A DNA stretch of 64,000 nucleotides from Pomacea canaliculata (GCF_003073045.1 NC_037592.1:11002007-11066006); one strand, 5' to 3'. Shown: positions 14,001 to 26,633, numbered from the stretch's first letter. A program made the numbers and translations. Notes: generated by a model not told the origin, from the letters alone.

Positions 14001-17000
14001 GATACACAATCCCATTTTCTTCAAATATGGGTTATTTGGAAATCATTTCTCAATTTCTTGACAGAAACTTAGATAAATGCTTTAGTATTACAATTTGTTT
14101 TTATTTGGTGATATTATTTCAGTGGATGATGATGATGATGACAACTGGTACTCCAGTGATGAGGAAGACCAGGATAAACCAAAGGCAAAACTTACTGATA
14201 TTCTGAAAACTATAACTCAGACAGTAAGTTTTCTCTCAATGAAAATTTCTTTGATGATGTACAGTTGTTTATTTTGAATTGTGCTATACTTATTAATTCC
14301 CTATATTGTTGGCCTTTAAAGATTTTGAGGTTTCAGGTTTGTTCATTTTAAGGTTTTGTATTTTTTATAATATAAAATTGTTTGTAGCATTTGTATTTAT
14401 GCATGTTTAATGCATACTATCAAGGAGAAAATGTGTTTAAAGCACTTTCTAGCAATATCTGAAACAGTCAAAATAACATCATTATTATTTTATACAAATA
14501 CTTCCCACTACATTTGAATCATCTATTAACTAAACAGGTTTTCAGAAATTTTGTGCCTTATGTGACAGTGGATTTTTTTGGGTCTTATCTCTCTCCCTCT
14601 TTTGTAAAAACTGTAAACTTGAGGTTACTAGTTTGTCATAGGATGTTAAAACTGGTTCTGGTGAGTTGGTGAGAATTTTAGTCTGAACTACTCAGGAAAA
14701 ATATTCCAGAGACTATGTTTCTTATAAGCTGTAATTTCTCCAATTATAAGACTAAGATCACAACAATTAAACTGAATATTTGATTTGTGCATATGATCCA
14801 GCAGTAGAAGGGTGTACTGTATTTACTTCAAATTTGAGTAATCTCATGAATGTGGATTTATAATTGAGATAAAGGTAAAATCTGAATGTGGTTTGAATAT
14901 CTTTCAGTCTGGATCAAGTACAGTTACCACTGAAAGCCACTCAAATTCAGGACCTGATTCTACTTTAGGGACTTCTACATTTTCATCAACAGCATCGACA
15001 TTTAATGTGATGCAGATGATCCAGTCAATTCGTAATCAGGCACAGACTGACAAATCAGTTTCTTTGCCCACATCTCAGAGTTCTTCTGCTGCAGGTTCAG
15101 CAGTGACACCATCCAACACTGCAGTCTCTGGGTGTGTATGTTTATTTAGTAAATGTGATGCTTTACTATTTGACAGTAGGGAATATGTGCCATATGGGGT
15201 CTTGAGATTTATAAAAAGATCCTATGACTAATTTAGCTATGATAATTTAATAATTGAACAGTCCTAAGGTCATTTATTGAGACATCTTAAAAAGCATATT
15301 TTCAATGCCACCTGTGCTATATGCTTGTCATGAATATTTAATGATCTTTGTTGTAATTATTTAGTTTGTGGCAAGCTATGGAAACCTCTAATGTTTATAA
15401 TTATTAACATTAAGCATTATCAAAACATTCATTTCATCAGGAATGTGGCTTGCACAGTCTTGACTTGCCTTAATGATTCTTTTGAATGTCCTAGTGATCA
15501 GAGTGGCATTAATTCTTAGGTACAAGTGGGTTGATGTGACTAATGATTCTGAACTGGAACTGTCCCCAGACAGATGCTGCACAAAATATTGACAAAGGAA
15601 ACTATTTTATTTCTGCAAGGGATTCTTATCACAAAAATTTTATAAGCACTTCAGTATACAATTTTTAAAGGACGGAATCTAAAAAAAGGTTTCTGGTTGA
15701 TACAAAGCAAACCCATTAAAAGCTTTACTGTATTTTTTTTTTAAAACAGATGTCTGTTCGAACAGTATAACCAGATTTACAAAACTCTTATAGCCTACTA
15801 AAAACTTTACTTTTCAGACTTTCTTGCTCATCTATCAAGTAGAATATTTTTGGTTTTGTATTTGACCTTACCTGTTGACATGACCTTAGAAGATAATAGT
15901 TTGTTACAGTAAGTCTCAAGCCATCAGAAGTTGATTCTTTAACAGTGAGCTCGTGCATGCCTGGCTTGTCGGGTGTTTCACTGGTTAGAGTGTTGGTTGC
16001 AAAACCTGGTGTATTTATTGACCATGCTGTAGCCTTTATAGCTGACCAAGGGCTGTTGCTTATCTAACCAGTGGAGTGCCTCACACAACAGGTCAGGGAG
16101 TCGGTTCAAGAGAAAATGTTGCTTATTGATTCCTATAGTATGTCTTGTAGAAAGATATTTTAGATATTCATGAAACTGTAAAGAGTTAAACCTTAAATTC
16201 TGTATGTGCAGTGCTCCATCACAAAGAGATCCTCGCCAGCGACAAACAGACCCCAGGTTGAAGCGTTCTGCTGGACAAGAAGCACAGGTGATGCCATCAT
16301 CTGGACAGCTACCACTGCTTCCTCCTCTGCATGTAGATCCCCCTGTCACAAATGCTGTTCCACATTCTCCAATGACGTACCAGATCAGTTTGCTGATTTT
16401 GCCTGGTTCTAAAGTGTATGCCTCTCTGCCCTCAACAATTGATCCCTCGGATCCTTTGCAGAAGGCAGATCCACGTGTTCAGCGCTTTTTGAAGCTGCAA
16501 GAGGAAAAAGCAGTGGAAATTAAAAAGCCTCAGGACCCAAGACTTCGGCGCTCCAACAGCTTGGCAGAAGGGGGCAGCAGTCCTTCCTCGCGTCCTCAGG
16601 ATCCTCGATCCAGACGGAAAGATCCTCGCATGCAGGGCATGATGCAGGATCCTCGTCCCCAGCCTGTTGGTCCTCAGACTGTCTCAGGCCCTGATCTTCA
16701 CTTGCAGAATGTACCTCCACAAGAACCGTGGCTGCAGAACAACATGGGTGCCAATATGATGCATCATCACATGGGCCCAATAGGTATGATGCAGCAGCAA
16801 AATAATATGGGGCCTGGCCCGGAATTTCAGAATGGCATGATGCCTGGACCTCGTATGATGCAAAATGATCCCCGCAATAGTATGATGGGTATGCCAGGAG
16901 GGCTTACGAACATGCAGCAAGGTCCCATGGGAATGCAGCAAGGCCCCATGGGAATGCAACAGCGGCCCATGGGAATGCAGCAAGGGCCCATGGGAATGCA

Positions 17001-18249
17001 GCAGGGACCAATGGGAATGCAACAGCGCCCAATGGGAATGCAGCAAGGCTTAATCAACATGCAGCAGGGTCCACTGAATATGCAGCAAGGACCTATGGGG
17101 TTTGGTCAGGATACAAGACAGGGCAATTTAGGTATGCAACAGGGGCCATTAGGCATGCAGCAGGGGCCTTTGGCAATGCAGCATGATTCTCGTCAAAACT
17201 CTGTGGGAATGCTGCAAGGTCCTATGGGTGGACTGCAAGGCAACATGGGTGTGCAACATGGGTCTGTGGGAATACAGCAGGGACCAATTGGGCCCATGGG
17301 CGGACTTCAGGGCAACATGGGGCAGGAACCCCATCATGTCTCAGTAGCTATATCACAAGATCCAAGACAGAACCCAGCCAGCAACTCGCTAGATTCTCCA
17401 TCTCGAGCTGGAGATCCACGCTTGAAAAGGGGACCACAGGGAGATCCACGACAGGTCAAGCAGCCTTTGTTACCTGTGCCAGGTTCTGGGTTGGATCCAC
17501 GTATGGCACGCCTAGGGGTGGGAGGCCAGAGGCAAGGTTTGAGCTCCTCTCCTCGTGCAGATGATTCTGGCAGCTCTCCAAGTCATCCTACAGATCAAGC
17601 TTATCCAAGAAACAGCTTCGTTCACTCCAGGAAAAGTTCCTCCCCTTCTCCTCAGTCTTCTTCAGAGGACAGTGACATTCACAAGGCAGTAGTTACTTTG
17701 AAAAGTGACAGCACAACTCTGTTAGAAAGTGGTCAGCACTCAGTAACTTCTGGACAAATGGACCTGATGCCTAAATCAGAAGCAGAAGGTGGTGTGAGTG
17801 ATGAAAGTTCAAACAGTGAAGATGGCACCACTGGCAAAAATAAGAAGACATTTGACCACAGAAATGACCCGCGATTTAAGCGCAAACCTGCAGCTGAAAA
17901 ATGTGTGACTAGTGAGCGAACAAAAAAGTTTATTGGCCAGCGTAAGAGTAGCATGGAATACAGTTCTCCTCTTGGAGGTGGAGATGATGGAAATACTAAC
18001 ACTGAATCTGGCTACAATAGTTACAACAGACCTCCACAGGGCCCAGGGAGGCCAAATCTTCGTGATCGAACTAATACATCTGCTGTTGCCCCTGATGTGT
18101 CTCGCTTAGAACCATCTGTTACAAGTTCACAGCAACATCCATCCACAGATGCTGTTGCTTCACCAGAACTGCTTCCACCAGAGCCTGAGCCTCTGGAGCT
18201 CAAAGATCTTTTTAGAACCATTGATCCCACAGCTTCACCTTTTTGCTGA
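5094..18249 (+). CDS. ZC3H4: CCCH zinc-finger protein of the ZC3H4/ZC3H6 (suppressor-of-sable) family
   Basis: Fourteen coding exons: 5094-5541, 5755-5882, 6491-6732, 7250-7331, 7596-7772, 8189-8300, 9176-9285, 9709-9775, 10354-10462, 10937-12333, 13499-13726 (or -13762), 14123-14223, 14908-15131, 16212-18249. They join in phase to 1,820 aa (1,832 with the long exon 11). An in-frame TGA at 5067 supports the start. The N-terminus is acidic with an Arg/His/Ser-rich patch. Three CCCH fingers follow: C349-C357-C363-H367, C377-C386-C392-H396 and C401-C410-C416-H420; the third is followed by a DPLTE motif typical of ZC3H4/6. Then come a Met/Gln/Gly/Pro-rich disordered region, acidic Ser-rich segments and a C-terminal part full of DPR motifs. 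In mammals ZC3H4 acts with WDR82 to end non-productive RNA polymerase II transcription; fly Su(s) is related. ZC3H4 versus ZC3H6 cannot be separated here. Intron 6 is an AT-AC U12-type intron. Confidence 0.88.
8301..9175 (+). other. AT-AC U12-type intron between CCCH fingers 2 and 3
   Basis: No GT-AG pair joins exons 6 and 7 in frame. The intron starts ATATCCTTTA, which matches the U12 donor consensus, and ends ..CATAC. A U12-like branch site TTTTCTTGAC lies with its A at 9166, nine bases before the end. Joining at these borders rebuilds codon 397 (Gly) and the family motif M-H-G-D-Y-P-C across fingers 2 and 3. The intron holds an inverted SINE copy. Confidence 0.88.
8323..8511 (-). mobile_element. 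tRNA-derived SINE copy with 14-bp target-site duplication
   Basis: On the minus strand the element begins with a tRNA-like A-box region (GGCGCCATAGTTAGCATCTG), then a B-box-like CCTGGGTTCAAC, then a body ending in a conserved tail (CCTTAGTTGCTGGCT, then ATAAAACACC). It is flanked by perfect direct repeats TACAAAAGTTTGGA at 8309-8322 and 8512-8525. The same family recurs at 60.6-61.4 kb. The insertion lies inside the U12-type intron, just after its donor. Confidence 0.8.
11290..11815 (+). repeat. Coding repeat of the type G-M-N-P-x-M-Q-Q in exon 10
   Basis: The DNA repeats a degenerate unit of about 24 bp encoding variants of G-M-N-P-G-M-Q-Q; two adjacent units near 11588-11637 are almost identical. 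The encoded segment is Met/Gln/Asn/Gly-rich and predicted disordered. It is part of the CCCH zinc-finger protein, and copy number may vary between alleles. Confidence 0.75.
12467..12490 (+). repeat. T-run followed by 13-G run in intron 10
   Basis: About 130 bp after the exon 10 donor a long T run passes directly into 13 consecutive Gs (12478-12490). Such a tract could form a G-quadruplex in the pre-mRNA and is prone to slippage in replication and sequencing, so the exact length is uncertain. Confidence 0.7.
13707..13767 (+). repeat. 25-bp direct duplication carrying two 5' splice sites (exon 11 end)
   Basis: The last 20 bases of exon 11 plus the first bases of the intron occur twice, at 13707-13731 and 13743-13767, as identical 25-bp copies offset by 36 bp. 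Each contains the donor ACAA|GTATG. The donors (after 13726 and 13762) are in the same phase, so the second adds 12 codons without a frameshift and without a stop. Confidence 0.8.
15979..16073 (+). repeat. 11-bp inverted repeat in intron 13
   Basis: CACTGGTTAGA at 15979-15989 is complementary to TCTAACCAGTG at 16063-16073, which could form a stem with a loop of about 73 nt. The left half looks loosely like a tRNA A-box region, so it may be a SINE fragment. I assign no function. Confidence 0.3.
16921..17100 (+). repeat. 21-bp coding minisatellite (G-P-M-G-M-Q-Q) in exon 14
   Basis: Eight or more consecutive units of 21 bp encode the heptad G-P-M-G-M-Q-Q with variants ([15 protein letters not shown]). 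The frame is kept because the unit is a multiple of three. Looser copies continue to about 17300. It forms part of the disordered C-terminal half of the CCCH protein. Confidence 0.8.
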
Positions 18250-18431
18250 TTCCTTTTGTATTGTATTTTTCATCTACGCTTTTCTTTGTTCATGCATGCT
18301 ACTGTGATGATCATAGGCTTACATAATAATGTAAACCTGTTTAAAAAGGCCAACATAGATATCAAGATCAATAGAATACATGTCTGTACAAGAAAAATGT
18401 GTTGCTGTGTGCAGTTTAGTGCTGACAAAGA

Positions 18432-18475
18432 GGTGTGTGTAGGTGCGTGTGTGTAGGTGCGTGTGTGTAGGTGCA
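18432..18475 (+). repeat. 14-bp GT-rich minisatellite
   Basis: Three copies of a unit close to GTGTGTGTAGGTGC lie head to tail in the 3' flank of the CCCH gene. Confidence 0.75.
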
Positions 18476-20642
18476 TGCATTTGTTAAAAACATGAATGTT
18501 ACAGTGCAGCGGTTGGTTGCAAGTGAATTTATATATAGTGATGATTCTAGAAGGTATAAAATTGGTGATTGCTGTTAAATTTGCAACATGGCACCACATC
18601 ATCACTAGTTTCATTTCTGAAAGCATTGTGGCAAGATCACACATTTACTCCCAAATGCAGGCAACTGAGTTTTAGGCTGAACCACTTGTAGTGTATGCGG
18701 CAAATGATGAATTGTTAACCATATTGTTGAGTGATCAGTGAAGTATGCCAGTAAGGACATTGTAAGTATTTGCAATATTTATCAGCAAGGATCAAATATG
18801 GAAAGAAAATAGTTCTTTCTCCACAGTTTATAGTGAGAATTTTGAATAGCATACACATGTTTTACATTATGGATAAAATATTTAAGTTATTCTTTGTCAC
18901 AATAACAATGAACTGTTAAAAGCCAAATGGTTCAATTATCCTCCTGTTCTGAAAACGGGCTGATATACTAACACTGTGAAGTACTAGTCGCCCTTGTGCG
19001 CTTACTAAAATACCTCATAATTTTGCTTTTGATGATTTGAGATTACAAACTGGTCTGTGGTATCTTGTTTGGAGAGACACAAACTGCTTGTGAATTGCCT
19101 ACTTAACCTGGTACGGATAGATTTGATACTGTTTTGCTGCATAAAGGTTGTCATTTTAAAGTCTGTGTGATTATTTAACTCACATTTTTTTTCATTTAGT
19201 CTGACATGTCAGTTAGTAGCAGTATTATCACCAATTGTGGTGATTGCTGACTTTTAATCTATAAGAAATATAATAATTAAATATGAAAGACTTTCTTTTT
19301 GTTTTATGTTCTGCGCCATGATGGCATTTAATACATTTTTTACATATCAGACTTCTATTCCCCAGAACCTCATGTATTGGTACAGACTTGGCAGACCCTA
19401 GATAATGCAGATTTTACTTTCAACATTTAAGGCGGAATGTCCTCAGTGTGGATTGAAGAGGCTTAGTTGATGCATGAATATGAATGGAAGAAAATGAAGC
19501 ACATAGGTAGAAATGCATGCCACCTTATTTGGTGGCCAAGACTAAACTAGATGCATGTACTGCATGTGCTAGTCCAAAGAATTAAAGGAAGCTAAACATA
19601 AGTAACTGAAAATTTAATTTGATATTTACTTGAGTGGAGTAATTATGGACAGCCTTTGATCAGCTTATTAGGGTGTGTACTGGTCAGGAATTCAAAATCA
19701 GGAAACAAACGCCCAATATCACCTTGTCTACATTAGACCATGCCACATGCAAAATGTAGAGTTGTGAGTGCAAGCTAACTTTCACTTGAAAACAAAGCAC
19801 AAGCAGGAAATGTGGAGTTGCATCAAGAATTCGCTCTTAAGGAAGAAAATGCAAATATTTATTCCATAAATGAAATCTTCATTGTCAAACATAAAGTTCT
19901 ATATTCCAAAAATATCAAAATAACAATGCTTTCTTTTGAGTATTTATATATCCTTAAAAAGGTATGTTAGCATAAATCAGTAATATGTTATTAAAAATAG
20001 TTTTAAATAACTCTGAAAAATAGCATGTTTAAGACATCAAACAATATCATGCATGACAACTGCATCAGCAAAGAAAAAAACATGGTTTGAAGAAGGCATT
20101 CTAATGCAATGAACCTGGGTTATTTAATGCATTATTCTGCAGGTTTCAGGATAACCATAATCACAGTTCAGGCCTAGTGTGTTGAGGATGACATTTTTCT
20201 TAAAGAGATCGGTAGCATCACTATACAATGAGCACACAGCAACAATTGAAAATGGAGATAAAAACCAGTATTGTCTTCAGCCTTGCTAGCAAAAGACTGA
20301 AAGCTGGAAGGTATTCCAGACATGGTAGCATGTTTTCTTGAAGCAGGTTTCTTGTACCTGATATCTTTTTAAGCAAGTGAAAAAAGCTCCACAAAAAGAG
20401 ATTTTTAAGGCAGTGACAAACTTGAACTTCACCCTGGTCCAGCAGGAAAGAATTGGGTTGGGGTGAAGGTACTTGTCAAGCATGTGAAGCATGACCACTA
20501 GGGTAGCCAGCACGAAATATACTCACCTCCTCCCTCCCCCAGTCATACCATTCTTTCCCCACTCTAAGGTCAATGTTCAGCCCTTTTAGAGCTTCATGAC
20601 AGTGTTCGTGCATTTTTGGTCAAGGACAGGATGTAAGGAGAT

Positions 20643-20760
20643 ACAGACAGCCAAGTGGCTAGAGCCCCAGTGTCTGAGGCACGAGGGACTCTATCCTGTC
20701 TGGTACAGCTTCCTTCCCTTCTTTGAGCTTTTGGGTAACTGACGCCTTACAGGGTTATGG
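20643..20760 (+). repeat. Possible degenerate tRNA-derived SINE
   Basis: The stretch has a tRNA-like A-box region (AAGTGGCTAGAGCCCCAG) followed at tRNA-like spacing by GGGACTCTATCC, which resembles a B box. Its tail does not match the SINE family found elsewhere in the window. I see no clear target-site duplication. Confidence 0.25.
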
Positions 20761-21522
20761 AAGGAAGAGAAGAACACTTCTTTAACAAAGCTATCCCTGC
20801 ATACTCTAACATGCCCCTTCCCAACAAATTAACTTTTTATAGTTAAAAAAAAGTCAGTATCAAGTAATATCAGATAATCATAACACAAACCAAAAGTTCA
20901 TTCATAAAATGTATACATGATTAGATCAAGTTTTGTAAGGTTAATTTTATATTCTATATCACATATAAAACTGCTCTAAAAGGTACTAACCATGAATATC
21001 CCCTATTTTGTTAACTCAGGGTCAAAAGATGATGCCCATATGATGATCAGTATCAGAAAGCTAATGCCTGACATCCAACAAGCTTGACTTTTAAGTATGT
21101 CTAGATGATGGGTGAAAACTCCAGACATCTGATGTTGCACTTTGTTGAAAGTATCATTTTTGAAGATGACATTTGTAAAAATCTACCAGCCTTATTGGGC
21201 TTTTGTAATCTGGGAAAATATGCTGCTTTATCATTATATGAGAACTGTGCTGAGAAGACTATTTGTAACTTCCTTGCAACTTACCTGATTGAATTGGTAC
21301 ATTACTCTCCTTACAAATGTAACAAGCAACTATAAAACAGCTGTTTGAAATTTTTACATTCACGTTAAAGCAAAGCTGTCGAGTGACCAAAAACACATCT
21401 TCCGCAATTGAAATACTGTTAAGTTTATACCTGGTGCAATGTCTTAAATAAATTGAGACTGTATATTTGCCTAGTCTTGGTGGCTTTTGTGGCTGTGTAA
21501 AAAAAAGTTATTTCTTATTTCA

Positions 21523-21528
21523 TTTATT
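21523..21528 (-). terminator. Candidate poly(A) signal of the minus-strand elongase
   Basis: TTTATT on the plus strand reads AATAAA on the minus strand, about 450 bases after the stop codon of the elongase. It lies about 70 bp from the opposing poly(A) signal of the CCCH gene. Confidence 0.35.
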
Positions 21529-21976
21529 CAGGATCTGGTTTGTCTATAAGCACTTTTATATTGCTGCTTAAGCTACGTATCTACAGATCATCTTTAGTTT
21601 GCATAGAAATATTGCAATCTATAGGACTTTGTCCAGCATAATTTAAATTTTGTTAATGTATATTGACTGCAGTGGCTAATTCACGAACAAATATTCTTGT
21701 CCAAGACATGCATTTTGCACATTATGGCCAGTTCTTGTGCACAAACTATCAAACCATGTATTCTACTCTAGTCCTCTATGTTCTCTTATTGTGTCAACCA
21801 TATGCTAGAAAACGCCATTAATAGTAGTTTCTGCATATCTATGAGTACATGCCTCCCCTGTCATCTGATGTAAATATTGTTACTGTTCATTTTTTTTTTT
21901 TCATTTATCAAACAACACATAATTTGTATTATAATCCAAGCGTCCTGAAACTTTGCCTACAATGATCCTCTTGCCT

Positions 21977-24900
21977 TTAATCTTTTTTGCACTGGGAAGC
22001 ATCTAAACTTCGTATATGCTTTACATCATGGAAAACCCCATTGGAAACCCCATTAACAGCTGCAGATCTGTGTTTCTTCTGGAAGTATGTTTGGTAAAAG
22101 AAGTTGGAGAAGAGAACTATAAAGCTTAGCATGTAGAAAATCAGCATCTTCTGGAATATCAAGGGGTAGCTGCAGTTGGTGTATACAGCGTAGCCTGCCC
22201 GCACCATGACAATGGTAAACTGTAGCTGATCATCAAGAAAGAGAGATATGGGAAAAAACATTAGTTCCCAGCATCAATCAAAATGCTGAAATGATAAGAC
22301 TAGTATTAATATACATTAATAATACAATAATTAACAATTTAAAAGAAAATTACAGTGACTTCTAGCCAGTCATTGCTTTTGTCCGAAAAGTAGTTTTTAT
22401 TAACTAGTCAGTTGGGAAGATGTAATTTTTTTCGAAGTGAGCCAATCTTATTCTCACAGCAACTAGCAATAGTAATGTGTTCTTATTGTCAAAAACCTGA
22501 CACTAATTTCTTATAAGTTACCAATTTTAAACCTTATTTTGGAATTCAGAATGCTGTAGTGCATGTAGTAACATTTATGAGAGTGAACATGCTTGTGAAT
22601 GGGATTTATCCAAAAGACAAAGGGACATTTTGTAAATTGCTTTAGGTGAAAGACATATCGCAAAGGTTTTACTGTCAATTTAAAATTCTGCTCCTCTCTT
22701 ATTTTTTCAGTCTTATAAGATGCCAAACTGAAGCACACTAAAGCCTTTCAAGCATGTTAACTCTTTACAGCTCAGTTTCTTACTTTTCTCTCAAGTTCAT
22801 ATGGTTTCTCAACTCTACTTCGTTTGAGTTAACTGTAACTGTTAACTGTTATCTATTTACTCACTAGCTGCAGACCAGTGAGGTATTTCTTCCACCACAG
22901 ATAGGGCTGTACTGCTGGTCCCAAGGCAGAGAGTAAATAGTAGCTATACATGATGATGTGGACAAGGCAGTTGACGGAGGCAGCAAAGTAAGCTGATGAC
23001 AGGAAACAATTATCATAACCTTTTTATTTTTGTTACATGTTTACTTTCTCCTTTAAGCATTCTTTATCTCATACCATAATCAATGCCACCGATATTAATG
23101 ACATCTAACATTGTGTGTTCTTTTCTTGATTGTGTAATGCCATTCATAGACATAAATTATTCATCAAGCCAGTTCATAACTAAATCATTTTTCTCTTGGA
23201 GGGTTATTAATCATTTATTCCCTGTCCTACCGTAGATATCCGAATAAAATCATTTCTTTTTCTTTGCTAAATAACACAGTTGAATGATATCAAGCTATGA
23301 AACAACATCTGCAATAATGTTACTCCTTAGCAACATTTACTGTATATTGTAATGAGGAAATTAATTACACAAGAACAGCAATAAATCTAAAATCTTAATT
23401 ACAAATCGTACCTAAGAAGACAGCATTATTAAAATACTGCATACCTTCACCGCCAGGTGCAAAAGTAGTTCCAATATACCACAGGAAAGGCATGGTTACA
23501 TGATGGTACAAGTGGAGGATTGTCACCTGGTTATTCTTTTTACGTAGCACGAAAAAGGCCTGAGAAAAATGTTCATGTTCAATATCATAGCCTCCTATGA
23601 AATCAATAACTTAGAATACCTACTTTTCCTCTTTTGTATTCCTTTTCTTACAATTTACTTCACTTATATTCGGCCTTTTGAAAAGCTTTTTTTCTAAACC
23701 CAGATATCATTACACATGTAGCTAAAAAACACTCAGAAAGAACTAACAGAATTTACTAGAAGTACTAGCAACTAGCTCAAACTAGCCTATCAGAGGGCCT
23801 GCTATTAACTTGAAATTCATGAAATACATTCACGATATTTACAATGCTGACTTCAACATTTTCTAAATATATGAAAGCTCTGTATATGTTAGCTCTCACC
23901 ATACATAAAAAAACATTCATACTTTAATTGTACTTACTGTGTCTGCAAATTCAATGACCTTTGAAAAGTAATACCACCACACTGCTCTTGCAAGCTGAAA
24001 AATAAAATTCCTGCCTTGGGTGTCAGTTGTACATGTATGCACATGCACTGCAAGGAATATAATAATTACTACTGTCACACTTCAAAATACATGTGATACA
24101 ACTATTACAAGATATGAAAAATGCACACCAAGATAATTTACCCGTAGAGAAGAAGGATTGTCAGAGGCATCAACAGGTGCACAGTGGAAGTTAAAGCCAG
24201 GAACCAGCCAAGATGACATAATGAACTAAGAGAAGGAAACAAAAGTATCACATGAATATTCTGATGCAGTAACTAATTCTAGTAATTCAATATAAATATT
24301 ATGTCTTATCACCAAATCAGATGTGACTACTGCATGCTTCCTAAAGTATGTACAAAGAGGTTAATTCATGCTCAACACCTTTATCAGTGTTCACATAAAA
24401 ATATTCATGCATCTGCACTTTCATTTAAAAAAATATGAAATGATATAAAAGCTAAAGCCATTTCTATCACAAATGATTCTATTTTCTTCTGCTCCAACAA
24501 TGTCTGCCCAACCACCAAACTATTCTTACAAAATATGTAAATTGTGTGCATGCACATACATGAACAGAATGACCAAGTAATAATGTTCACCTCATACAAC
24601 ATGTATGCACTAAGAAGCACCAGGAAAAGGTTGTAGGCAATCATGGGTCCCTGAAGGCTAAAGGCAGGTCTTTTGATCATCATTTGCTGCCCCACCCTTA
24701 CCATCACCAGGTACAAGATACACAGGCAGGCAATGGGCCATGGGGAACCAACTAGAAGCCAGTCTTTAGTGCGTGGATCTGAAAAGACACATAAATCTGA
24801 TACAGACAGGTTCAGCACATAAATTTGATACAGGCAAGTTTAGCAAATAAATCTGTACAGAAAATGGGTCTGATACAGACACGTTCTGTACACAAGACTG

Positions 24901-26633
24901 AGAATACAAGGTGCATATTCTCAAAATATAATTGTTGATACTATATATTGATTTATTAAGGTGCAAGTAAATTTTACAATATATTGTATACACAATTAGG
25001 AAATTTATCCATACCAAAATCTCCTCTAAAGCCCCTAAGTTCATATCCCAACTGATGATAAGAGTCATTCAGTAACGTTTGTCTGAAGCAGTTTAGAATT
25101 CATCTGCTATGGACGAGGAATATCAGCTAAGTTATTCTCCTTAAGACAGTATTTCAAGTCTGGGTTAAATAATTTCATTCTTGAAATGGGGATATTAAGT
25201 GTGTAAGACATTCGTGTACTGTTTGAACCACAACAATGCAGCATAACTCCTGCATGAGACAGCGAATATCACTGATAACGCCTAGCTTACCTGCACCTTG
25301 CCCTTTGCCCCCCACATCCCATCCACTTTCCATGCGAGCAATGGATGGCGCGATTGACCATGTTTTCCCAGTTTTCTGTACAAATGTTGGACGAACATTC
25401 GTGTTGGCATCTTGTTTTCGGGCAGAAAGCAGGTCCTACCTATAGCTTCTGTACCCACAATTCCGGAAAGGAAACCTGCAGGTATACCTATAGCTCATGC
25501 AGCTCCAACCCCAGACAAACCGTGTGCGTATGTAATTGAGACATCTATATAGCTGTCGTGGAGACTCCTATATAGGCTATAGTACGAAATGTTGGGTGGC
25601 GGCTCTCACGCAAAAGCTCACATTCATCTGTGCGCACCAGAAATAGCTACAGCTGTCGTAAAGACTTCTAGTTCTAATGGATGGACCGTGATGGCAGCTC
25701 TAGTACATTAACATATATACACCTGCATCTGTATACAACCTGTACCTGGTTGTCTGTGCTCTGGCAGCTGCATGAATGGCAGCTCTCGCTATGATCGAGT
25801 CACAGACTCCATCAGCATCAAGCCCCTATATCCCTCTTACTGTTAAGTTTGATGTACTAATAAGATGGAATACGAGTTGCATTGTTGCGGAAACGGTTTC
25901 TAGTGCTCATGCTCAAGTTGTATGAAGACGATAGATGATGGACTAACGATCTTTGAGTGTATGCGAATGCACGGTGCCATATATGTCTGCCCCAGAATAA
26001 ATGAATAAAGCATGTTGTATGTGAGTGAATGAGCTGTGTGATACCGGCCATAGTGTCCATTAAATCCAGAACAAGACAGATATGAATAGTTGTGAGACGG
26101 ATCAAGAAGTTATATCTGTTTCGAAACTGAATGAAGCACCGTAGAGAACACACTTTTAGAATAAAAGCAGGGTTTTTTTGTGGACGCCGAGGTCGGATAT
26201 AAAAGTATGGGTGGGCAGTAGATGAAAAAGAAAATAAACACGATACAAAGTATTTGATTAAATAGCCTATCCGACGAGTGAGAGCCAGAATTTGAGTGAA
26301 AGTTCTCATTGGAAACTTTCGTCTTCTTCCCCGGAATACGAAAGAGGAAATTGCTAACTGGTTCTTTAGGTGCCGCATGGCCCGGTAACATAAATTGTTT
26401 AGCCTTGTAAAACAGATCAGTCATGCTACAAAAGCAAAAAGAGTCTATATAGGGGGCAGTTTCCCTGTCAGTACATTTTTTTTAAAGTGAGAGGCAAATG
26501 CATTATACTGATCTGATTTACTGTGAAAATCTGTCACTTTAATTAAATAATTTACAACAAAGTGAAAAAGGTTTTTCTTTTTACCTGCATTCTTAGTAAT
26601 GAGATCGTGGTAGTGTTCTTCAAAGGACTTCAT
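21977..26633 (-). CDS. Very-long-chain fatty acid elongase (ELOVL family), minus-strand copy
   Basis: Seven coding exons, 5' to 3': 26633-26585, 24778-24591, 24225-24142, 23994-23938, 23559-23445, 22992-22865, 22225-21977; 289 aa. The enzyme class condenses malonyl-CoA with a fatty acyl-CoA in the endoplasmic reticulum membrane. The diagnostic histidine box is H-L-Y-H-H at 142-146, preceded by a K-x-x-E-x-x-D-T motif; N-x-x-x-H-x-x-M-Y-x-Y-Y and T-x-x-Q-x-x-Q follow, so all family signatures are present. Several hydrophobic spans agree with a seven-helix elongase. The start is an ATG directly after an acceptor, so a 5'UTR intron exists. The C-terminus ends C-K-K-D, not a canonical dilysine signal. 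Exon lengths 188, 172 (split 57+115 here) and 128 and their phases match the ELOVL4-like gene at 33.1-40.3 kb. Orthology (ELOVL1/4/7 side versus 2/5) is not settled. Confidence 0.9.
25546..25795. repeat. Degenerate tandem repeat of about 100 bp
   Basis: Two stretches starting AGCTGTCGT near 25549 and 25650 can be aligned over about 60 bp, and the GGCAGCTCT motif recurs near 25594, 25691 and 25776. The repeat is heavily decayed, non-coding and lies in intron 1 of the minus-strand elongase. Confidence 0.3.

Larger units (their letters stand above)
18250..21452 (+). other. Probable 3'UTR of the CCCH zinc-finger gene with poly(A) signal
   Basis: No coding exon is visible after the TGA at 18247-18249. 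The clearest AATAAA on the plus strand is at 21447-21452, giving a 3'UTR of about 3.2 kb. It includes a 14-bp GT-rich tandem repeat at 18432-18475. An earlier, non-canonical end cannot be excluded. Confidence 0.45.
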
